64,000 nucleotides of DNA from Variovorax sp. (lineage in GTDB: Bacteria; Pseudomonadota; Gammaproteobacteria; Burkholderiales; Burkholderiaceae_C): positions 1 through 64,000 of the forward strand of contig SEGS01000010.1 of assembly GCA_004210915.1 (NCBI GenBank). The letters are read 5' to 3'. The notes under the pieces are model-generated. The model was not told the DNA's origin. It searched no databases and worked only from the letters and a program-made list of their open reading frames with translations. Shown piece by piece: positions 18,028-26,549 of the stretch (its first letter is position 1; every line of letters begins with the position of its first letter). A program made the position numbers and the translations under genes.

Positions 18028-18360
18028 GTGAACATCATCTCGGCCAAGGGGCATGGCGGTGGCTGGGTGCTGTCGTGCCCGCTGGCGCGCATCACGCTGC
18101 GCGATGTGCATGAGGCCCTCGGCGCGCCGGCGCTGGTCTCGATGGGTTTTCGCGAGGACCGGCCCGAATGCCTGGTGGCCCTGGCGGTGAACGAGCAACT
18201 GGGCACGGCCGTGCGGGAGGCCGAGGCCGCCTTGCTGAAGCGGCTTGGCGCCGTCACGCTGGATGCGTTGTCGCACGACGTCGGCGCACGCCTCGCCCGC
18301 CATCGCCAGGCCGGCGGTCCACACCATCACCACCTTGGAGACCACTTCCATGCAAATTGA
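18028..18360 (+). pseudogene. Rrf2-family regulator missing its DNA-binding half
   Basis: The frame encodes only the C-terminal part of a YwgB/Rrf2-type regulator: AKGHGGGWVLSCPLARITL, then DVHEALGAPAL and the PECLVALAVNEQLG segment. A complete member has about 140-150 residues, with a winged-helix domain before KGHGGGW. Here the frame closes at the ureD stop (17983-17985), so about 50 N-terminal residues are missing. The GTG at 18028 could still start a 110-residue protein, but it could not bind DNA in the usual way. Rrf2 genes of this type often precede the flavoprotein that follows here, which supports a 5' deletion. Confidence 0.75.
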
Positions 18361-19243
18361 CATCGCCATCATCGGCGGCAGCTACGCCGGCCTGTCCGCC
18401 GCGCTTCAACTGGCGCGCGCACGTCGCCAGGTGCTCGTCGTGGATGCAGGGCAACGGCGCAACCGCTTCGTCGACGCCGCAGGCGGCAGCGCGCACGGCT
18501 TCCTGACGCGGGACGGGTCGACACCGGCTTCCATCGCGGCCGAGGCGAAGCGGCAGCTGATGCTGTACCCCACGGTGCGCTGGCTCGATGGCCTGGCAGA
18601 CGAGGCCCGCGTCGAGGCGGACGGGCGCTTCAGCTTCGACGTGGCCGGGCATCGCGTCGGCGCGGCGCACCTGATCCTCGCCACCGGCGTGCGCGATGAA
18701 TTGCCGCCCGTTCCCGGTCTGGCCGAACGTTGGGGTCAGAGCGTTTTCCATTGCCCTTACTGCCATGGCTACGAACTGGGCGGCGGCCCGATCGGCATCG
18801 TGGCCGCATCGCCGCTGGCCCAGCACCACGGGCTGATGCTGCCCGACTGGGGCCCCACGACGCTGTTCCTCAACGACGCCTACGTGCCCACTGACGAAGA
18901 GCGGGCCGCACTCGCGCGGCGCGGCACGCAGATCGAGCCGACGCCGATCGCGCGCATCGAGGGCAGCGCCGATGTCGTGCTGCAGGACGGGCGCACGCTG
19001 TCGATGAACGGGCTGTTCACACAGTCCCGCACGCACGTGAGCAGCCCGGTGGCGCGCCAGTTGGGATGTGCGTTCGAAGAAGGGCCGATGGGGCTCTTCG
19101 TGAAAGTCGATGCGATGCAGCAGACCAGCGTGACCAACGTTTTCGCGTGTGGCGATGCGGCGCGCATGGCAGGCAATGTGGCGCTGGCCGTCGCGGACGG
19201 CGCTTTGGCCGGCGTCGCAGCGCATCGCGCCACGATGGGCTGA
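18350..19243 (+). CDS. NAD(P)/FAD-dependent oxidoreductase, thioredoxin reductase-like
   Basis: Flavoprotein of 297 residues. FAD motif GGSYAGLSAALQ (residues 9-20), a redox-active pair C135-P-Y-C138 in FHCPYCHGYE, and the second FAD motif NVFACGDAAR near the C-terminus. The NAD(P)H domain is shortened compared with true thioredoxin reductase. The start is the ATG at 18350 with GGAG upstream; it overlaps the broken Rrf2 frame by 11 bases. The pair presumably formed a redox-regulated unit before the regulator was truncated. Confidence 0.9.
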   Translation: MQIDIAIIGGSYAGLSAALQLARARRQVLVVDAGQRRNRFVDAAGGSAHGFLTRDGSTPASIAAEAKRQLMLYPTVRWLDGLADEARVEADGRFSFDVAGHRVGAAHLILATGVRDELPPVPGLAERWGQSVFHCPYCHGYELGGGPIGIVAASPLAQHHGLMLPDWGPTTLFLNDAYVPTDEERAALARRGTQIEPTPIARIEGSADVVLQDGRTLSMNGLFTQSRTHVSSPVARQLGCAFEEGPMGLFVKVDAMQQTSVTNVFACGDAARMAGNVALAVADGALAGVAAHRATMG

Positions 19244-19382
19244 GTGCGCGTCGCGCGCCTACGCCGATGGTCAGGCTGTGACGACATGGCAGTGTGCGAG
19301 CGCCCGCGAGAGTCACGTCACTCCCCTCCGAAAAGAGGGCTTCCAACGCCTCGGCAAGAACGAGGACACACAGGAGACTGAC

Positions 19383-20360
19383 ATGGCGACAGACGACGGA
19401 CAACTCGGCAACGGCGAACCCAATCGCGACCCCATCACTGGCGCCCCGGGCGCCCACCCGGTCGGCACCGGCCTCGGCGCCACGGGCGGCGCATTGGCCG
19501 GCGCGGCGGCCGGCTCCCTCGGCGGGCCCGTGGGCACGGTCATCGGCCTGGTGGCCGGTGCGGTGGCAGGCGGCCTCGGCGGCAAGGCCGTTGCGGAAGG
19601 CGTGAACCCGACGATGGAAGATGCCTACTGGCGCGAGAACTACGCCAAGGAACGCTATGTGGAAGCCGGTCGCCCGTACGACGACTACGGCCCCGCCTAC
19701 GAGTTCGGCTGGACCGGTCGCGCCCAGCGCGGCGAGGATTTCGATGCCGTCGAACCGGCACTGGCAGATGAGTGGCAAACGCGCCGCGGCACCTCGACGC
19801 TCGACTGGGCCGATGCACGCCCGGCCACGCGCGCCGCATGGGAACGCGCCGACGACACCTACTACGGCAAGCAGGCCAATGGCAGCGACATCGTGAATCA
19901 CGAACCGCTGGCGAACGACGATGTGGTCGACATCCTGAACGACCTGCTCGAGAACTCGCGCGATGGCGAATACGGCTTTCGCACCTGCGCCGAACAGGTG
20001 GAGAGCGCGAGCGCCAAGCAGCTTTTTGCCAGCCGCGCCGAAGGCTGCCGCCAGGCCGCCGAGGAACTGCTGCCGCTGATTCGCGCCTACGGTGGCGAGC
20101 CGGCCTCGGGTGGCACGACCGCCGGCGCACTGCACCGCGGCTGGGTTCAGGTCAAGGGCAGCGTGGGCGCGGACAGCGAGCTGTCGATCCTCGAGTCCTG
20201 CGAGCGCGGCGAAGACACGGCCATTGCACGCTACCGCAAGGCGCTCAAACAAAGCCTGCCCGCCGACGTGCGCGCGGTGGTGCAGAAGCAGGCCGACGGC
20301 GCGCAGCGCAACCACGACCAGATTCGCGACCTGCGCAACGCTGCGCGCGCGCGCAGCTGA
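19383..20360 (+). CDS. PA2169-family four-helix-bundle protein with glycine-zipper N-terminus
   Basis: A 325-residue protein. Residues about 20-70 are glycine/alanine-rich (GATGGALAGAAAGSLGGPVG) with the small-xxx-small spacing of a glycine zipper, suggesting membrane insertion or oligomerisation. The C-terminal part from about residue 175 (VDILNDLLENSRDGEYGFRTCAE) matches the PA2169/DUF2383 ferritin-like four-helix family. No function is established; members are often stress-linked. The start at 19383 is set by CAGGAG eight bases before; the longer ORF adds unrelated sequence. It is followed by a strong bidirectional terminator. Confidence 0.88.
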   Translation: MATDDGQLGNGEPNRDPITGAPGAHPVGTGLGATGGALAGAAAGSLGGPVGTVIGLVAGAVAGGLGGKAVAEGVNPTMEDAYWRENYAKERYVEAGRPYDDYGPAYEFGWTGRAQRGEDFDAVEPALADEWQTRRGTSTLDWADARPATRAAWERADDTYYGKQANGSDIVNHEPLANDDVVDILNDLLENSRDGEYGFRTCAEQVESASAKQLFASRAEGCRQAAEELLPLIRAYGGEPASGGTTAGALHRGWVQVKGSVGADSELSILESCERGEDTAIARYRKALKQSLPADVRAVVQKQADGAQRNHDQIRDLRNAARARS

Positions 20361-20390
20361 GCCGACCGCGCTCCAAACTCAAAAAAAAAG

Positions 20391-20412
20391 GGGCCCTTGC
20401 GGGCCCTTTTTT
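20391..20412. terminator. Bidirectional intrinsic terminator
   Basis: GGGCCC-TTGC-GGGCCC followed by six T on the plus strand, and preceded by a run of A that supplies a U tract on the minus strand. It sits between two convergent genes, the PA2169-family gene and the 58-residue minus-strand gene, and can serve both. Confidence 0.95.
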
Positions 20413-20414
20413 CG

Positions 20415-20591
20415 TCAGGGGCGATCGGATGGCGATGGCTTGACCGGCGCCGCAGCGTTGTCCTCCGCATTGGGCTCCACGGCAGGACCCGGCGTGGCCT
20501 CTTCCGCGTCGATTTCGGCGACGCGCAGTTCGGCTTCAGCCCGCGCCTGGTCGATCAGGATTTCGGTAACGGGTGGCTTGAGATGAATCAT
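20415..20591 (-). CDS. Small acidic hypothetical protein (58 aa)
   Basis: A 58-residue frame too short for the ORF track: it begins MIHLKPPVTEILIDQARAEA and ends in a proline/aspartate-rich tail. A ribosome site, CCAGGAG, lies 6 bases before the ATG at 20591, and the stop abuts the bidirectional terminator. The first 30 residues could form an amphipathic helix; no transmembrane segment. I do not recognise a family. The good ribosome site and terminator make translation plausible. Confidence 0.55.
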   Translation of the reverse strand: MIHLKPPVTEILIDQARAEAELRVAEIDAEEATPGPAVEPNAEDNAAAPVKPSPSDRP

Positions 20592-20726
20592 GAGCAGCTC
20601 CTGGAGTGATGGGGCCTATCTGACGCTGCGCAGCGGGCCCGAGGCGTAGGACGCAGCCACCGACTCGAGGCGATTTGGGCCTCGTCCGACGATGCACGCC
20701 ACGCACCGTCCCTAGACTTTCGCCTC

Positions 20727-22322
20727 ATGCACAGACGAACCCTGCTCGGCGCGGCGAGCGCCCTGGCCGCGACAGGCTGCGCGCCCCTGCTGATTCCCCC
20801 CGCGGCCCAGGCGGCCGGGCTGCGGCCCCTGGGCAGCCCACAAGAGAACTTCGATTTCGCCTGGCTGCAGAACGCGGCGCGATCACTGGCGGCGCGCCCC
20901 TACCAGCCGCACGGCCGCGCGCTTCCCGCGGACGTGGCCGCGCTCGACTGGGACCAGTACCAGGCGATCCGCTTCAAGGCAGACCGCGCGCTCTGGGCCG
21001 ATGAGCGCCTGCGTTTTCAGATCCGTCTCTTTCACCTCGGCCTGTTCTTCAAGCGGCCGGTGCGCATGTTCGATGTGGTGGGCCAGCGCGCGCAGGAACT
21101 CGCGTACGACCCGGCGCTTTTCGACTACGGCCAAAGCGGGCTCGATGGCGCAAAGCAACCGGGCGATCTCGGCTTCGCGGGCTTTCGCGTGCACATGGCG
21201 CCTGAGTTCAAGAGCGACGTCGCGGCGTTCCTTGGCGCGAGCTACTTCCGCGCGGTGGGGGCCGAAGGGCAGTACGGCCTGTCCGCGCGCGGGCTTGCCA
21301 TCGACACTGCCTTGCCGCGCGACGAAGAGTTTCCCGACTTCACCGATTTCTACTTCGAGCGTCCCGCGGCCGACAGCCGCACGGTGGTGGTCTACGCCAT
21401 GCTCGACTCGCCCAGCATCGCGGGCGCCTACCGCTTCGCGATCACGCCCGGCGAAGTGCTCGTGATGGACGTCGACGCCACGCTCTATCCGCGCAAGCCC
21501 ATCGAGCGCCTCGGAATCGCGCCGCTGACCAGCATGTACCAGACCGGCGAGAACGACCGCCGCATGGCGAACGACTGGCGCCCCGAGATCCATGACTCCG
21601 ACGGCCTGGCCATGCACACCGGCGCCGGCGAATGGATCTGGCGTCCGCTGGTCAACCCGGTCGCATTGCGTTTCAACAGCTTTGCGGACCGGGCCCCGCG
21701 CGGCTTCGGCCTGATGCAACGCGATCGCGATTTCAACCATTACCAGGACGACGGCGTGTTCTACGAGAAGCGCCCGTCACTGTGGGTCGAGCCCAAGGGC
21801 GACTGGGGCGAAGGGGCAGTCCAGCTGGTCGAGATTCCCACCGTCGACGAGACCTTCGACAACATCGTGGCCTTCTGGAATCCGGCGCACAAACCGGTTC
21901 CCGGTGATGAATTGCGCGTGGGCTATCGCCTGCACTGGGGCGCCACGGCCCCGCACAACCCACCGCTCGCGACTTGCCGCGCCACGCGCACCGGCATCGG
22001 CGGAGTCATCGGGAAAAGGCGCACGTACTACGCCTGGCGCTTTGCGCTGGACTTCGCCGGCGGCGCGCTCGAAGGACTCGATCTTGCGCAGCACAAGGTC
22101 GAACCGGTGATCAGCGCGTCGAGTGGGCGCATCGAAGTCACGTCGGCCCGGCCGCTGGCATCGATCGGCGGCGTACGCGCCATGTTCGATGTGGTACCGG
22201 GCGACAGCGAAGCGCCGATCACGCTCCGACTCTACCTGCGCGGCGCTGAGGGTCAGACGCTGAGCGAGACCTGGCTGTACGAATGGACGCCACCGCCGCT
22301 GGGGCAGCGCCCGCTGGTGTGA
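20727..22322 (+). CDS. opgD: Glucan biosynthesis protein D, Tat-exported
   Basis: Periplasmic protein for osmoregulated periplasmic glucan synthesis, 531 residues (E. coli OpgD has 551). An N-terminal twin-arginine signal, MHRRTLLGAASALAATG, distinguishes OpgD from Sec-exported OpgG. The MdoG fold is seen in FRVHMAPEFKSDVAAFLGASYFRAVG and, later, GFGLMQRDRDFNHYQDD. No opgG or opgH lies nearby, so the glucosyltransferase must be encoded elsewhere. Confidence 0.93.
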   Translation: MHRRTLLGAASALAATGCAPLLIPPAAQAAGLRPLGSPQENFDFAWLQNAARSLAARPYQPHGRALPADVAALDWDQYQAIRFKADRALWADERLRFQIRLFHLGLFFKRPVRMFDVVGQRAQELAYDPALFDYGQSGLDGAKQPGDLGFAGFRVHMAPEFKSDVAAFLGASYFRAVGAEGQYGLSARGLAIDTALPRDEEFPDFTDFYFERPAADSRTVVVYAMLDSPSIAGAYRFAITPGEVLVMDVDATLYPRKPIERLGIAPLTSMYQTGENDRRMANDWRPEIHDSDGLAMHTGAGEWIWRPLVNPVALRFNSFADRAPRGFGLMQRDRDFNHYQDDGVFYEKRPSLWVEPKGDWGEGAVQLVEIPTVDETFDNIVAFWNPAHKPVPGDELRVGYRLHWGATAPHNPPLATCRATRTGIGGVIGKRRTYYAWRFALDFAGGALEGLDLAQHKVEPVISASSGRIEVTSARPLASIGGVRAMFDVVPGDSEAPITLRLYLRGAEGQTLSETWLYEWTPPPLGQRPLV

Positions 22323-22358
22323 CGCGGTCTCCGGCGCAGTCGTCTGGGCGCGGCCGTC

Positions 22359-22460
22359 TCAGCTCAACGGCGCCGGCTCCGGCATGGGATCGGGCGGCGT
22401 GGACGGTGGCACGAGGGGCTCGACAGGCTGCGGCGGCGGGTTCAACGGTTCGGTCGACAT
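22359..22460 (-). CDS. Tiny proline-rich hypothetical protein (33 aa)
   Basis: A 33-residue frame, MSTEPLNPPPQPVEPLVPPS then more prolines, beginning 3 bases after the stop of the 60-residue gene. GGAGG lies 8 bases before its ATG, inside the upstream gene's end. About a third of the residues are proline. No family recognised; the close spacing and ribosome site are the only evidence for expression. Confidence 0.4.
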   Translation of the reverse strand: MSTEPLNPPPQPVEPLVPPSTPPDPMPEPAPLS

Positions 22461-22463
22461 CGA

Positions 22464-22646
22464 TCAGTCCTCCGTCTCATCGCGCAAGGCCGGGCCCGGC
22501 TTGTTGCGACCCAGGTCTTTCATCATCTGTTCGCCCTTCTCGTCCTTGCCGTCGGTCGGCACGGATTCTTCTTGCGTGATTTCGGGCTCTTCGTTGACGG
22601 GCTTCTGCCGTGCCGGTACCGCGGCGGGATCGTGTGCTGGGTTCAT
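22464..22646 (-). CDS. Small charged hypothetical protein (60 aa)
   Basis: A 60-residue hydrophilic protein, MNPAHDPAAVPARQKPVNEE..., rich in Glu, Asp and Lys, with the segment KGEQMMKDLGRNKPGPALRD. AGGAG lies about 8 bases before the ATG at 22646. No transmembrane segment or known domain; likely disordered. It precedes the 33-residue frame in what looks like a two-gene unit. Family not recognised. Confidence 0.6.
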   Translation of the reverse strand: MNPAHDPAAVPARQKPVNEEPEITQEESVPTDGKDEKGEQMMKDLGRNKPGPALRDETED

Positions 22647-22724
22647 TTCCAGGCTCCTGGATCAAAGAAAACACGATGCCTGTGCCGTGCGCCGGCGCTG
22701 CACAGGCGCCGCCCCGAGACCGTG

Positions 22725-23351
22725 TCAGCGAAGGCCGACGGCCGGCCGGGGCTGCACGAGGGCGAGGTAAGCCTGGCGGGTCGCCGGCGACACCGACTCG
22801 ATCAGCTGCGCGTAGGCGGTGTTGTGGCGCACCAGCATGCGGGCCGACGCGATGTTCTTCGACTTGCAGAACCAGTGGCAGGTGTGCTGCATGAGGAACA
22901 GCTCGGCCGACATCGTGAAGGCCTTGTCCCGCGGGCTCAGCTGGCGCAGGTTGTTCGCCGTGTCGGCGATACCGCGCGCATGGATCGCAAAGGCACGGCG
23001 CACATCGAAGGTGCCACGCGGAAACAGCTGCCGCCCGAAAGGCAGTTGCACCGACAACGAGCTGACGCGCGCCTCGGCTTCCTCGACGCGCGCGAAGTCG
23101 GCCGCGAAGCTGCCGAACTGGCTTGCGAGCGAGGCCTCGGTGCTGTCGAGCAGCTGCCAGATCTGCTCGCGCCGCGCAGGGTCGTCTTCACCCAGGCAGC
23201 GCAGGTAACCCTCGGTGAGGTTCTCCATCAGCTTCTCGATCTGGTACTTGCCCAGGTGGCTGCCGAGCAAGGCGATGCGCCGCGCCTGGTCCCGGGACTT
23301 GAGGATATGCAAGCCAATGGCCAGCAACACCGCCGCAATGAAGATTTCCAT
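22725..23351 (-). CDS. Hypothetical membrane-anchored protein (208 aa)
   Basis: A 208-residue protein with one N-terminal hydrophobic segment (MEIFIAAVLLAIGLHIL) that should anchor it with the rest cytoplasmic. The remainder is predicted mainly helical: HLGKYQIEKLMENLTEGYLRC, then a central helix from about residue 60 and MQHTCHWFCKSKNIASARML. I do not recognise the family and see no enzymatic motif. It is transcribed in the same direction as the downstream small genes. Confidence 0.75.
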   Translation of the reverse strand: MEIFIAAVLLAIGLHILKSRDQARRIALLGSHLGKYQIEKLMENLTEGYLRCLGEDDPARREQIWQLLDSTEASLASQFGSFAADFARVEEAEARVSSLSVQLPFGRQLFPRGTFDVRRAFAIHARGIADTANNLRQLSPRDKAFTMSAELFLMQHTCHWFCKSKNIASARMLVRHNTAYAQLIESVSPATRQAYLALVQPRPAVGLR

Positions 23352-23373
23352 GAAAGACGTTGAGAGACGTTCG

Positions 23374-23400
23374 AAAAAAAGGCCGGCGGGTCAGGCCGGC
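23374..23400 (-). terminator. Intrinsic terminator after the aldo/keto reductase
   Basis: On the minus strand GCCGGC-CTGACCC-GCCGGC is followed by C and seven T. It lies 15 bases beyond the aldo/keto reductase stop and just before the 208-residue gene. Confidence 0.88.
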
Positions 23401-23415
23401 GGCGGGATATCGGCG

Positions 23416-24426
23416 TCAGCGCGGCGCGTCGCCCTTGCGGTACTCGGCCGTGAGATCGTCGAGCCGCTTCTTGAGGTCCGGCGGCAGCACGTAGTCGGCG
23501 GCGGCCAGTGTCGCATCGAGCTGCTCGGGCCGGCTTGCGCCGAGCAGCGGCGCGGTGATCAGCGGATTGGCCATGACCCACGCGACTGCCAGCGTCGCGA
23601 GCGGCACCCCCGCTTCGTCGGCCAGCTTGTGCAGTTGCGCCACCGTGGCAAAGCTGCGCTCGTTCCAGTAGCGGTCCTGGTACATGTTGCCGGCGGTGCC
23701 GAGCGTGAAGCGCGTGTTGTCTTCGGGCTTGGCGCCGGGCGCGTACTTGCCGGTCAGCAACCCGCCCGCGAGCGGGTTGTACGGGATCACGCCCAAGCCT
23801 TCTTCGTCGGCCAGCGGCAGCAGCTCGCGCTCGATCTCGCGGAACAAGAGGCTGTAGCGCGGCTGCACCGACACGAACTGCGTGAGCCGGTTCAGTGCCG
23901 CGCGGCCGATGGCGCGCGCGAGCCGGTACGACAGGAAATTCGACACGCCGATGTAGCGCGCGCGGCCCGAGCGCACGATCACATCGAGCGCCTCGAGGCT
24001 TTCGTCGAGCGGCGTCTTCGGGTCGTCGTGGTGCAGCTGGTAGAGGTCGACGTGGTCGGTCTGCAGCCGCTTGAGCGACGCGTCGATCGCGTCGAGCAAA
24101 TGCTTGCGCGAGTTGCCCTGGTCCCACGGGTTCGGCCCGACCTTGTTGGCCGCCTTGGTCGCGAGGATGAATTCGCTGCGCCGATTGCCGCCCTTGCTGC
24201 GCAGCCAGTTGCCGATGACTTCCTCGGTGCGGCCCGTGGTCTCGACCGTGCCGCCGAGCGGGTACACATCGGCCGTGTCGAGGAAGTTGATGCCGCCCTC
24301 GGCCGCGCGGTCGAGGATGCGGTGCGACGTCGGCTCGTCGGTCTGCAGGCCGAAGGTCATGGTGCCGAGCGCAAGCCGTGACACGGTGAGGCCGGTGCGG
24401 CCCAGGCGGGTGGTGGGGATGGACAT
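23416..24426 (-). CDS. Aldo/keto reductase
   Basis: NADPH-dependent carbonyl reductase, 336 residues, with the (beta/alpha)8 fold of the YghZ/Tas-like branch. Catalytic tetrad candidates are Asp and Tyr in NFLDTADVYPLGG, Lys in ILATKAANK and His in YQLHHDDP. The C-terminal GASRPEQLDATLAA binds the cofactor phosphate. Physiological substrate unknown. It is followed by its own terminator and preceded by a RraA-like gene in the same direction. Confidence 0.93.
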   Translation of the reverse strand: MSIPTTRLGRTGLTVSRLALGTMTFGLQTDEPTSHRILDRAAEGGINFLDTADVYPLGGTVETTGRTEEVIGNWLRSKGGNRRSEFILATKAANKVGPNPWDQGNSRKHLLDAIDASLKRLQTDHVDLYQLHHDDPKTPLDESLEALDVIVRSGRARYIGVSNFLSYRLARAIGRAALNRLTQFVSVQPRYSLLFREIERELLPLADEEGLGVIPYNPLAGGLLTGKYAPGAKPEDNTRFTLGTAGNMYQDRYWNERSFATVAQLHKLADEAGVPLATLAVAWVMANPLITAPLLGASRPEQLDATLAAADYVLPPDLKKRLDDLTAEYRKGDAPR

Positions 24427-24478
24427 GGCGATGGGTCGGGGGTGAAGACGGTTGACGATCTTAGGGCGGGCGCCGGAA

Positions 24479-25186
24479 TCAGATTGGCAAGCCCTTGGCG
24501 CGCAAGACCGCGTCGAAGCGTTCCGGGTCGGACTGACCGGTCGCGTTGCCGGCGCGGATCGCCGCTTCCTTCACGAGGTGCGCGCGAGCGCGGCGCAGTA
24601 CGTCGGCGGCATCGGCGGCGGGGATCGCGATCACACCGTCCGCATCGCCCACGATCAGGTCGCCCGGCAGCACCGCCATGCCGGCGCAGGCGATGGGCAC
24701 GTTGATCTCACCGGGGCCGTCCTTGCTGGGCCCGCGGTGCGTGTGGCCGCGCGCGAAAACGGGCATGCCCGCCGCCGCCCACTCGACCACGTCGCGCAGC
24801 GCGCCGTCGATGACGAGGCCGCCGAGCCGCTTGTAGACGCAGGTGGTGCGGATCAGCCCGCCGACCAGCGCCTGCGAAACGTCGCCGCCACCGTCGATGA
24901 CCAACACGTCGCCGGGCCGCACCATCATCAGCGCCTTGTGGATCATCAGGTTGTCGCCGGGCCGCACCCGCACGGTGACGGCCGGGCCGCACAGCACCGT
25001 GTCGAGCCGCGCGTGGTAAGCACGCAGGCCGAAGGCGCCGACGTTGCGGCTCATGGCGTCGCCGACGGCCGCGACCGGGATCTCGCGGAACGCGGCCACC
25101 AGGTCGGCGGGCGGGCCGTCCGCCCGCGCCTGGATGCGGTAGCCGGCCGGCCAGGCCGGGCCTGCGGACGCGGGCGTTTCGCTCAT
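24479..25186 (-). CDS. RraA-like family protein (HMG/CHA aldolase or demethylmenaquinone methyltransferase-like fold)
   Basis: A 235-residue protein of the RraA-like superfamily, which includes 4-hydroxy-4-methyl-2-oxoglutarate/4-carboxy-4-hydroxy-2-oxoadipate aldolases and RNase E inhibitor RraA. The family core is seen as AAVGDAMSRNVGAFG, GDNLMIHKAL, VIDGALRDV and GDLIVGDADGVIAIP. The glycine loop and the Arg-Asp pair of aldolase members are present (GALRD, GDADGV), so an aldolase or oxaloacetate decarboxylase role is possible. It starts at ATG 25186, 30 bases past the MFS gene stop, and may be co-transcribed with it. Confidence 0.85.
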   Translation of the reverse strand: MSETPASAGPAWPAGYRIQARADGPPADLVAAFREIPVAAVGDAMSRNVGAFGLRAYHARLDTVLCGPAVTVRVRPGDNLMIHKALMMVRPGDVLVIDGGGDVSQALVGGLIRTTCVYKRLGGLVIDGALRDVVEWAAAGMPVFARGHTHRGPSKDGPGEINVPIACAGMAVLPGDLIVGDADGVIAIPAADAADVLRRARAHLVKEAAIRAGNATGQSDPERFDAVLRAKGLPI

Positions 25187-25216
25187 GGGCAAGTCTCGTG
25201 AATGAAGAAAACCGCG

Positions 25217-26473
25217 CTACCTTACCCCCGCGCGGCCCGGTGCGGCCGCGCCGTTGGCACGCCGCGCATCGGCTTTCGCGCTGGCCAGCGACCAGCCGAA
25301 CACGGCCAGCCCCGCGAGCGCCAGCAGCACGCCGACCCAGCCTGTCGAGGTCCAGCCCAGCCCCGCGCTGATGGCCACGCCGCCCAGCCACGCGCCCAGC
25401 GCGTTGGCCATGTTGAAGGCCGAATGGTTGAGCGCGGCCGCCAGCGTCTGCGCATCGCCCGCCACGTCCATCAGCCGGATCTGCAAAGCCGGGCCGATGG
25501 CGACGATGGTGCCGATGAAGAACACGCTGATCGCTGCCGTCACGACATGGTGCGCGGCGAAGGTGAAGACCAGCAGCACCACTGCCGACCACGCGAGCAG
25601 GCCGCCGATGGTGCGCATCAGTGCCCTGTCGGCCAGCCGCGCGCCGACCAGGTTGCCCGCGACCATGCCCAGGCCGAAGAGCGCGAGCACGAAGGGCACG
25701 GCGCCGAGCGGAAGGCCGGCCACTTCGATCAGCGTCGGCTTGATGTAGCTGAACACCGCGAACATGCCGCCGAAGCCGATGGCACCAATGCCCAGCGTGA
25801 GCCACACCTGTTTGCGCTTGAGCGCGCCCAGTTCGCGCCACGGGCTGGCACCGGCCACCGGCGCGATGTCGGGGATGTCGCGGCGCAGCAGCACCACCGC
25901 GGCGAGCGCGATCACGCCGACGAAGACGAAGGCCGCGCGCCAGCCGAACACCTGCCCGAGCCACGCGGCGATCGGCACGCCGACCAGGGTCGCGCCGGTG
26001 AGCCCGAGCATCACCAGGCCCACGGCGCGCGCCCGCCGCCCGGGCGGGGCCAGCGCCGCGGCGACCAGCGCCGCCACGCCGAAGTAAGTGCCGTGCGGCA
26101 GTCCGGTGAAGAAGCGCAGCAGGTTGAGCGAGAGATAGCCCGGTGCCATCGCGCTGGCGAAATTGCCGGCCGCGAACACCGCCATCAGGGCCACCAGCAA
26201 GGCGCGGCGATGCCAGCTGGCGGCCAGCACCGCCAGCACCGGCGCGCCGATGACCACGCCCAGCGCGTATGCGCTGATCACGTGGCCTGCGGTCGGGATG
26301 CTGACGGCCAGGTCCTGCGCGACTTCGGGCAGCAGGCCCATGATCACGAATTCGCCCGTGCCGATGGCGAAGCCGCCGACGCCGAGCGCGAGCATGGCGC
26401 GAACGAAATTGACGGACGGCGTGGGGGAAGGCACAGCATGGCCGCTGTCGGCCGCCGCGGTGGGAAGGTTCAA
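25217..26473 (-). CDS. MFS transporter, DHA1 family (AraJ/PbuE-like)
   Basis: Twelve-segment inner-membrane major facilitator, 418 residues. The first helix carries GTGEFVIMGLLPEVAQDL, diagnostic for the AraJ/YdhP/PbuE branch of drug:proton antiporters. Motif A between helices 2 and 3 is replaced by LAASWHRRALL. Substrates in this branch include arabinose and purine nucleosides; none can be assigned here. It lies convergently downstream of urtE on the same strand with a 76-base gap. Confidence 0.9.
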   Translation of the reverse strand: MNLPTAAADSGHAVPSPTPSVNFVRAMLALGVGGFAIGTGEFVIMGLLPEVAQDLAVSIPTAGHVISAYALGVVIGAPVLAVLAASWHRRALLVALMAVFAAGNFASAMAPGYLSLNLLRFFTGLPHGTYFGVAALVAAALAPPGRRARAVGLVMLGLTGATLVGVPIAAWLGQVFGWRAAFVFVGVIALAAVVLLRRDIPDIAPVAGASPWRELGALKRKQVWLTLGIGAIGFGGMFAVFSYIKPTLIEVAGLPLGAVPFVLALFGLGMVAGNLVGARLADRALMRTIGGLLAWSAVVLLVFTFAAHHVVTAAISVFFIGTIVAIGPALQIRLMDVAGDAQTLAAALNHSAFNMANALGAWLGGVAISAGLGWTSTGWVGVLLALAGLAVFGWSLASAKADARRANGAAAPGRAGVR

Positions 26474-26549
26474 GACCAGGCTCCAGGAGGGACGCCCGGC
26501 GCTGCGGGCAACCGGCGATTTTAGGGTTAACCCCTAACGCCCGTCGCTC

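Noticed and set aside
22572-23363. 263-residue plus-strand ORF
   Set aside because: Antisense to the 208-residue membrane-anchored protein, which has a natural signal anchor and composition.
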